10,482 nt of DNA from Planctomycetaceae bacterium. GTDB lineage: Bacteria > Planctomycetota > Planctomycetia > Pirellulales > Thermoguttaceae. Location: assembly GCA_009776995.1 (NCBI GenBank), contig WRMR01000134.1, forward strand, positions 1 to 10,482. The letters are read 5' to 3'. Numbering within the stretch: the first letter of the stretch is position 1; every line of letters begins with the position of its first letter. Below, piece after piece: positions 6,155-10,482 of the stretch. The notes below the pieces were generated by a model that did no database searches, was not told the DNA's origin, and was given only the letters and a program-made list of their open reading frames with translations. A program made the translations under genes and the position numbers.

Positions 6155-6511
6155 ATGAGAGTCAAAAGTGGTGTTGCGCGCCGCCGGAGTAAAAACCGGT
6201 TGTTCAAACGCGCCAAGGGATTTCGGGGCGGTCGTGGAAAACTGCTCCGCACGGTGAAGGAAACGATCATTCGCGCGGAAGCGTTCGCAACGCGCGACCG
6301 CCGCGTGAGGAAACGCGATTTCCGCAAACTCTGGATTACCCGTATCAGTGCCGCCGTCAAGATGCGCGACCTCCGTTACAGCGAGTTTATCCACGGCTTG
6401 AAACTGGCCAACGTCACACTCGACCGCAAATCGCTGTCACAAATGGCCATCCAGGACCCCGCCGCGTTCGACGCCGTCTGCGATTTGGTGAAAAAGGCAC
6501 TCGGGAAGTAA
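6155..6511 (+). CDS. rplT: 50S ribosomal protein L20 (bL20)
   Basis: The 118-aa basic product is full length for L20. Seen are the N-terminal MRVKSGVARRRSKNRLFKRA, the KGFRGGRGKL segment, the central RDRRVRKRDFRKLWITRISAA (helical rRNA-binding part) and the C-terminal SEFIHGLKLANVTLDRKSLS block. L20 binds 23S rRNA early in large-subunit assembly and in several bacteria also represses its own operon by binding the mRNA. The ATG is preceded only by a weak purine stretch (AGAAAG, 6141-6146). It follows rpmI in the usual order, but with 192 nt between them rather than the short gap normally seen. The next gene is convergent, so this is the end of the transcription unit; pheS, a frequent follower, is absent. 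Confidence 0.96.
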   Translation: MRVKSGVARRRSKNRLFKRAKGFRGGRGKLLRTVKETIIRAEAFATRDRRVRKRDFRKLWITRISAAVKMRDLRYSEFIHGLKLANVTLDRKSLSQMAIQDPAAFDAVCDLVKKALGK

Positions 6512-6560
6512 GGGATAGCCGAAACTTGAACTTATGTTATCCAAATGGGACCATCCGTCC

Positions 6561-6619
6561 ATCAGAGCCGCGACGGTCACGGAGCGGTTATTCCGCTTGA
6601 TGACTCTCGCGGCTCTGAT
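6561..6619. repeat. REP-like extragenic palindrome between rplT and the GH127 gene
   Basis: ATCAGAGCCGCGA (6561-6573) pairs perfectly over 13 bp with TCGCGGCTCTGAT (6607-6619). After a 1x1 mismatch, GGTCA (6575-6579) pairs with TGACT (6601-6605), and an inner AGCGG (6583-6587) pairs with CCGCT (6593-6597) around TTATT. Together these form one long hairpin. There is no T-run on either side, so it is not a classical terminator, although its place between convergent genes fits a bidirectional transcript end. On the plus strand it translates with AATVTER and TLAALI, a phrase I associate with dispersed repeats in planctomycete genomes, so a mobile or amplified REP-type element is my preferred reading. 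Confidence 0.7.
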
Positions 6620-6653
6620 TAACGATTGCGGTTGTTTTTGCGTCCCGGATATT

Positions 6654-9116
6654 CTACTCCACCTGAATTTCCAACACGCCGCCGGATACGCCGGGTTGCA
6701 ACTTGACGTCAAGCCGCAGGGATGGCGTTTCAACGGAATCGAACTTTACCGTATTGTACCGGTCTTTGACAACACCGAACGCGTCGTCTGTCTTGACCGG
6801 CACCCACTTGTCACCATCCCTGTACGAAAGCGACCAGCTTGCCGGGATGCGACATCCGCCGCCGCGCGGTTCGTCGTCGAACCAATAGACGCGGAACGTC
6901 GAAAGCTGTTGCGGCGAGTCGAAGTGCAATTCGAGCCATTCGTTCGTGCCCAGGTGGTTCCACCAGGTCAAACGCGGGAGGTCATGGTCGTTCGAGTTTT
7001 TCGGCTCCAGGCCGTCAAACACCGCCTGAACCGAATCGTTCGGATAACAGTACGAAGCCTTCACGATGGTCAATTCCTGCATCGTCAGCGGATCGCTTTC
7101 GCCGAACATCGTCGCGGGGTCGAGTTCGCGGTACAGTAACCCGTCCCACTCCGTGTCGCTCCACACGGGATCGTCCGCCTTGGGCTTGCGCGGCAAACCG
7201 TCCTGTTTCACCCAGACGTCCATGCCGGTCAGTTCGCGGTGTGCCCAGGCGTAATACGGAATCGCAACGAGTTCCCTGCCCTCGACGTCCTGACACTTGA
7301 TGATATTGACGCCGCCGAGCAAATCAGGCTTCCACTCGACCTGAAAATCCTGCTCTTTCGCCAGTGTCAGGTTCGCGAAATCCACATCTGGGTTGTCACA
7401 TTTCTCGAAGCAATACACGAGCGGCCCCCGCTGCAACGCAACACGCCCGTTGTCGTTCTTGATCTTCGGGTTAGCGACCATGCGTTTGACCGGCATGGCA
7501 AACCCAATATTTTGAACAAACTTTTCCCCCCATTTCACTGTAATGGGAGCTATGTAGCCGAAGCCATATTGCTGATCGTGCCCCCAGTTGGGGACTCTGA
7601 AATGCATGGCGAACTTCTCTGCGGCATTTTCATTGGGCACGGATTCAAAAGTAAACTTCAGTTTGCCGTCCCAGGGGTAATCCGTTTCCTGCTTAATGGT
7701 TACGACGCCATCAGGCAGTTCGATTGTCGCCGTGCTGCTGATGTATTGATTGACAATGATCGTGTTTCCTTGTGTTGCATAGAGATAACCGGGAATCGAC
7801 GGAATAAAACGCACAACATTCGTCGGGCAGCACGCACAATCAAAGAATGGTTGTCGACCGTAATTGCCCTTGCTGGAAAGCGGGTTCGGGTAAAAGAATA
7901 AATTTCCTTCCAGTGCGTAACCGGGCAACACGCCATTGTAAAGCACCCGCTCAACAATGTCGATGTCGGTAAAATCTCCAGGGCCATACCTTCTGCGGGC
8001 TCTTGGCGGCAAATCTTCTGCCCGTACCTCAACGATACGTTCTGTCTCCACCCTGCCATGACGCATCAGGTACATCCGTTGTGCCCACAGTGCCAGTCCG
8101 ATTTGGGCGCAGGTTTCGCAATACGCGGTGTCGTTCGGCATTTCGTAATCGTCGCCGAAGGCTTCGCCCGCGTGACGCGCCCCGATGCCACCGGTGATGT
8201 ACATCTTGTGCCGCACGACACTGTCCCAGAGTTTGCCCACGGCATGGATGAGTGCTTCGTCGCCGGTTTTCGCGGCGATGTCGGTCATGCCCGCGTACAA
8301 ATACATTGCCCGTACCGCGTGGCCGACCACTTCGTCCTGCTCGCGCACCGGCTTGTGATCCTGCTGGTAAATGCCTTGCAGCCTGTTTGTCCGCTTCGAC
8401 TGGTCGCCGCGAATATCGATGAAAAATTTGGAAAGTGTCAGGTATTTTTCCTTGCCGGTCAGGTCGTACAACTTGACCAACGCCAGTTCGATTTCCTCAT
8501 GCCCCGGCACTTCGCGTTTTTTGCCCTCTTCGTAACCGAAGGTGTCGATGACGTGATCAATCGCCTTTTCGACCACGTCGAGCAGGACGGTCTTGCCGGT
8601 TGCCTGTTTGTACGCGACCGCCGCTTCGGTCAGATGTCCGAGGCAGTATAACTCGTGCATGACCGGCGTGTTCGACCATTTTTTGTCCGGCTCCTTCAGT
8701 GTGTAGTACGAATTGAGATACCCGTTCTCCCGTTGCGCGGCGGCGATCCAGTGGATGACCTTGTCCGCTGCGGCCTCAAGTTCGGGATCGGGATGCGCCG
8801 CCAGTGAATACGCGGTGCCTTCGAGCAGCTTGTAAACGTCGGAGTCGTTGAAATAAATGCCGCGAAACTCACCGTCCATCAGCCCGGCAGCCTTCGCGAA
8901 ATTGTCGAACCGTCCTGTGTCCTCGCACCACTTGTAGTTGTGCGGAATCGAAACCGTCCGGTTCGTTTCCAGTCGCGGTTTCCAAAACGTGTCCTCCAGC
9001 TTGACGTCGGTAAAAGGCACGGCTTTCATTGGGTTCTTCGGCACGCTGTCCTGTGCCGAAACGGTGATTGCAAATCCCAGCAGTAGTGCTGATACGCAAA
9101 TCAGGTGCTTTATCAT
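6654..9116 (-). CDS. Secreted GH127-family glycosidase (beta-L-arabinofuranosidase-like, DUF1680)
   Basis: The 820-aa product has a signal peptide (MIKHLICVSALLLGFAITVSA, cleavage near residue 21) and a Glyco_hydro_127 catalytic region. Known catalytic and zinc residues of Bifidobacterium HypBA1 (Glu322, Glu338, Cys340, Cys417, Cys418) map to GEAF E318, YCETCA E334 and C336, and CACCPTN C429/C430, so a zinc-thiolate active site is intact. YNGVLPGYALEGNLFFYPNP (393-412) is also typical. Beta-sandwich sequence follows, then an F5/8 or CBM32-like C-terminal domain (about 690-820; EWLELHFDSPQQLSTFRVYW), suggesting glycan binding. The likely role is removal of L-arabinofuranose or a related sugar outside the cytoplasm; GH127 specificity is broad. 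The ATG follows GGGAGA (9125-9130) at 8 nt. An Arg-rich insertion at 355-380 separates the catalytic half-sites, and the central DNA has lower GC than its flanks. Confidence 0.9.
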   Translation of the reverse strand: MIKHLICVSALLLGFAITVSAQDSVPKNPMKAVPFTDVKLEDTFWKPRLETNRTVSIPHNYKWCEDTGRFDNFAKAAGLMDGEFRGIYFNDSDVYKLLEGTAYSLAAHPDPELEAAADKVIHWIAAAQRENGYLNSYYTLKEPDKKWSNTPVMHELYCLGHLTEAAVAYKQATGKTVLLDVVEKAIDHVIDTFGYEEGKKREVPGHEEIELALVKLYDLTGKEKYLTLSKFFIDIRGDQSKRTNRLQGIYQQDHKPVREQDEVVGHAVRAMYLYAGMTDIAAKTGDEALIHAVGKLWDSVVRHKMYITGGIGARHAGEAFGDDYEMPNDTAYCETCAQIGLALWAQRMYLMRHGRVETERIVEVRAEDLPPRARRRYGPGDFTDIDIVERVLYNGVLPGYALEGNLFFYPNPLSSKGNYGRQPFFDCACCPTNVVRFIPSIPGYLYATQGNTIIVNQYISSTATIELPDGVVTIKQETDYPWDGKLKFTFESVPNENAAEKFAMHFRVPNWGHDQQYGFGYIAPITVKWGEKFVQNIGFAMPVKRMVANPKIKNDNGRVALQRGPLVYCFEKCDNPDVDFANLTLAKEQDFQVEWKPDLLGGVNIIKCQDVEGRELVAIPYYAWAHRELTGMDVWVKQDGLPRKPKADDPVWSDTEWDGLLYRELDPATMFGESDPLTMQELTIVKASYCYPNDSVQAVFDGLEPKNSNDHDLPRLTWWNHLGTNEWLELHFDSPQQLSTFRVYWFDDEPRGGGCRIPASWSLSYRDGDKWVPVKTDDAFGVVKDRYNTVKFDSVETPSLRLDVKLQPGVSGGVLEIQVE
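7977..8054 (-). other. In-frame Arg-rich insertion inside the GH127 domain (residues 355-380)
   Basis: Between MYLMRHG and DFTDIDIVERVLYNG, where family members as I know them run on directly (HGDAKY.DV.ER.LYNG), there are about 26 extra residues including RAEDLPPRARRRYG. The codons include AGA and AGG for Arg, less common in the neighbouring sequence. The insertion falls between the ETCA and CCPTN catalytic segments and is probably a surface loop. The comparison is from memory of the family, not an alignment. Confidence 0.5.
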
Positions 9117-9194
9117 CGTGATTATCTCCCGTAAAAAGTGTTATTGTTCAAAGAGTGAAAAGGTTCTGTACTGGCTGTGAATCGCCACTGTTCC

Positions 9195-9223
9195 ATGTTA
9201 CCCCGGAGTGAAGTAAAAATCAA
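9195..9223 (-). promoter_or_regulatory. Candidate promoter for the GH127 gene
   Basis: On the minus strand TTGATT (9223-9218) and TAACAT (9200-9195) are exactly 17 bp apart, each matching consensus at 4 of 6. Transcription would start near 9188, leaving a leader of about 72 nt with GGGAGA just before the ATG. This is a visual call; the spacing is its best support. Confidence 0.4.
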
Positions 9224-9289
9224 GAATATGTCCGTACACGACGTTGTGCCGGGTGTAGTAAAAAATTCTGGCAGTTCAGTTTGGTGAAT

Positions 9290-9490
9290 TTCAGTACATT
9301 TTCCATTGGTCGCCGTAGAGGTTGGCGCAGAGTAAGAACTCGTTATGGATCAGAAAGACAAGCCACTTGGTGCCTGTATTTTTGTGTCGGCGGCCTGGCT
9401 GGGCAAAGGTCGAAAAACATTTCGGCGTGGTCTCGTTGGCAACGATCTCATGAATCTTTGTGTTCAAACCACCGCGACGATCGCCAATGA
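9290..9490 (-). pseudogene. Decayed IS5-family transposase fragment
   Basis: The minus strand at 9488-9432 reads IGDRRGGLNTKIHEIVANE, a clear match to the conserved IS5-group segment I know as IGRSRGGL.TKIHA.VDA, which lies near the catalytic core of these DDE transposases. Upstream the frame is closed by a TGA a few codons earlier. Downstream the expected continuation is found only in another frame, where LPSQAADTK resembles the family's LTPGQAADT-type segment, so there is at least one frameshift. The scrap then ends in a stop near 9292. The N-terminal part, the rest of the DDE domain and the terminal inverted repeats are not visible. It cannot be active; it marks an old insertion between the two secreted-enzyme genes. 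Confidence 0.7.
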
Positions 9491-9719
9491 ATGAAATAAT
9501 GAAATATTGTCAAAAAACGTAATGGTATCAACATCAAAGCTCGTCGGTTTTTCACAAATTTTCCGTACCATATTAGGCCAAACCTGAAGCATCTGGCTTT
9601 TCCATGGTCATCAAGAACGCAAAACAATAGCCGGAATCGCGGTGGCAACACCTTTTCCGGTCGCTCCCATCGCATTCCCGACATTGTTTGTAACCCGCCA
9701 AATCGGGATTTTGGAGACA

Positions 9720-10466
9720 CTATTTTTCCTTGATGACGATATTCCGGTAGGCGACCGGGCCGTGATTGCCTTGCAGCATGAGCGGACCTTCGGCGTGTTC
9801 TTTGCCGGTGATTCCGCCGCCGGTTGAACCGCCGGGGACTTCAACGTCTTCCTGAACGATCTGGCCATTGAGCGTGATTTTCACGAATTTCGCGTTGGCG
9901 ATTTTATTGCCTGCAGCGTCAATACGCGGGGCAGCGAAATCGATGACGAATTTTTGCCATTTGCCAGGTTCCAAAGCGGCGTTCACTTTGGGGGCGGCGG
10001 CACTGTAAATTGCCCCGACATCCCCCTGACCCATACGGCCCCGTTTGCCCCAGCCATCGGCGACTTGCACTTCATATTCGCCCATCAGGTAAATACCGCT
10101 GTTGGAACCTTTTGACACCATAAATTCGATTTCGACGATGCAATCGCCGAATGTCTGTTCGGTGTAGAGATCGACGCCGCGTTGTTTCTCATCCTGACCC
10201 CAATTCGGGCCGGACAAGTTGATCAAAACGCCGTCCGAATCACCTTCCGGGAAAGGCAGACAGATCAACGCCTGGGGGTTGTCGCTTGGCATTCCGGCCG
10301 TACCGTGCGAAGCGACCCAAAAACACCGGGCGTTGGGATCAGTCACTTTCCAACCGTTAAGATTTTTGCCGTTGAAAGGTTTGACTTCCGATTGCGCAAA
10401 AACGCACATCGCAGTCAAAGCAAAAACCACAAGAACACTGCAAGTGAGAATCAATTTTTTCATCAT
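9720..10466 (-). CDS. Secreted DUF1080 protein (3-keto-disaccharide hydrolase family)
   Basis: The 248-aa product has an N-terminal signal peptide (MMKKLILTCSVLVVFALTA..., cleavage near A24) and a single DUF1080/PF06439 concanavalin-like domain covering the rest. Typical features are the opening FNGKNLNGWKV (31-41), the central GSNSGIYLMGEYEVQV (120-135), PGKWQKFVIDF (167-177), a strand carrying the LNGQIVQEDV loop (199-208), and the closing GPLMLQGNHGPVAYRNIVIK. Family members are exported sugar-active proteins, some shown to hydrolyse 3-keto-disaccharides, and they are greatly expanded in Planctomycetota. The exact substrate here is unknown. The gene lies upstream of the GH127 gene on the same strand but 603 nt away with a separate promoter candidate between, so co-regulation is possible but co-transcription is doubtful. 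The true start may be the second ATG at 10463. Confidence 0.9.
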   Translation of the reverse strand: MMKKLILTCSVLVVFALTAMCVFAQSEVKPFNGKNLNGWKVTDPNARCFWVASHGTAGMPSDNPQALICLPFPEGDSDGVLINLSGPNWGQDEKQRGVDLYTEQTFGDCIVEIEFMVSKGSNSGIYLMGEYEVQVADGWGKRGRMGQGDVGAIYSAAAPKVNAALEPGKWQKFVIDFAAPRIDAAGNKIANAKFVKITLNGQIVQEDVEVPGGSTGGGITGKEHAEGPLMLQGNHGPVAYRNIVIKEK

Positions 10467-10470
10467 TTTA

Positions 10471-10476
10471 CTCCTC
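10471..10476 (-). promoter_or_regulatory. Strong Shine-Dalgarno for the DUF1080 gene
   Basis: GAGGAG on the minus strand lies 4 nt before the ATG at 10466 and 7 nt before the adjacent ATG at 10463. The 7-nt spacing is closer to optimal, so translation probably starts at 10463, giving 247 aa (MKKLILT). The promoter is outside the window. Confidence 0.7.
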
Positions 10477-10482
10477 GGTAAA

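Larger units (their letters stand above)
9117..9719. other. Intergenic region between the GH127 and DUF1080 genes
   Basis: This 603-nt stretch holds the GH127 ribosome binding site (9125-9130) and promoter candidate (9195-9223), a decayed IS5-type transposase scrap on the minus strand (about 9290-9490) and about 200 nt of AT-rich sequence (9490-9600) with no recognisable gene. Between 9611 and about 9700 the minus strand has a short coding-like stretch described in the findings. I see no clear terminator for the DUF1080 gene: the only dyad near its end is CCCG/CGGG with a 6-nt loop and no T-run. Confidence 0.6.

Noticed and set aside
6534..7139. 201-codon plus-strand ORF across the palindrome and the 3' end of the GH127 gene
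   Set aside because: It is antisense to a well-supported gene, and its first part is only the translation of the repeat element; no family signal of its own.
7239..8651. Two long plus-strand ORFs (7239-7901 and 8058-8651) antisense to the GH127 gene
   Set aside because: Both lie entirely opposite conserved GH127 sequence and show no recognisable domain.
1..10482. tRNA or rRNA genes, CRISPR array, intact mobile element, replication origin
   Set aside because: None was seen on reading both strands: no cloverleaf-like segments, no regularly spaced repeats, no intact transposase.

Overview
The window reads as bacterial chromosome, most likely from a planctomycete (Planctomycetota, Pirellulales-like). 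The reasons are a secreted DUF1080/3-keto-disaccharide hydrolase next to a secreted GH127-type glycosidase, a planctomycete-looking L35 (HCGTGHLAW), and an intergenic palindrome whose translation contains AATVTER...TLAALI, which resembles dispersed planctomycete repeats as I remember them. A related PVC-group bacterium (Lentisphaerae, Verrucomicrobia) is the alternative. No database search was possible, so the phylum is an inference.

Layout. (1) 1-1032 is an AT-rich left edge. It holds the tail of an unknown gene, an acidic 170-aa orphan protein whose coding character starts before any normal start codon, and a short helical, Ala/Ser/Thr-rich reading frame that looks like a broken end of a larger gene. 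(2) 1033-5600, minus strand, is a compact three-gene transcription unit: pyrC (dihydroorotase), an AAA ATPase fused to a TOPRIM/DUF4435-like nuclease domain, and a HemY-type protoporphyrinogen oxidase (hemG). The gap between the first two is 10 nt and the second junction is an ATGA overlap. One promoter candidate and a 16-bp palindrome lie ahead of pyrC. (3) 5643-6511, plus strand, is rpmI-rplT (ribosomal proteins L35 and L20) behind its own promoter candidate. The two genes are separated by an unusually long spacer with two inverted repeats and a micro-ORF. (4) 6512-6653 holds a large extragenic palindrome between the convergent rplT and glycosidase genes. (5) 6654-9116, minus strand, encodes a secreted GH127-type beta-L-arabinofuranosidase-like enzyme with all expected catalytic cysteine/zinc residues, an Arg-rich insertion between its two catalytic half-sites and a C-terminal F5/8 (discoidin)-like domain. 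(6) 9117-9719 is intergenic, with a promoter candidate and a decayed IS5-family transposase scrap. (7) 9720-10466, minus strand, encodes a secreted DUF1080 protein.

How the genes fit together. pyrC, hemG, rpmI and rplT are housekeeping genes (pyrimidine and tetrapyrrole synthesis, large ribosomal subunit). The two right-hand secreted proteins suggest breakdown of plant or algal glycans. The odd one out is the ATPase-TOPRIM gene: a defence-type architecture (OLD / PARIS AriA-AriB-like, here in one 572-aa chain), lower in GC than its neighbours, sitting between two biosynthetic genes and translationally coupled to hemG. This is the best candidate for an unusual system in the window.
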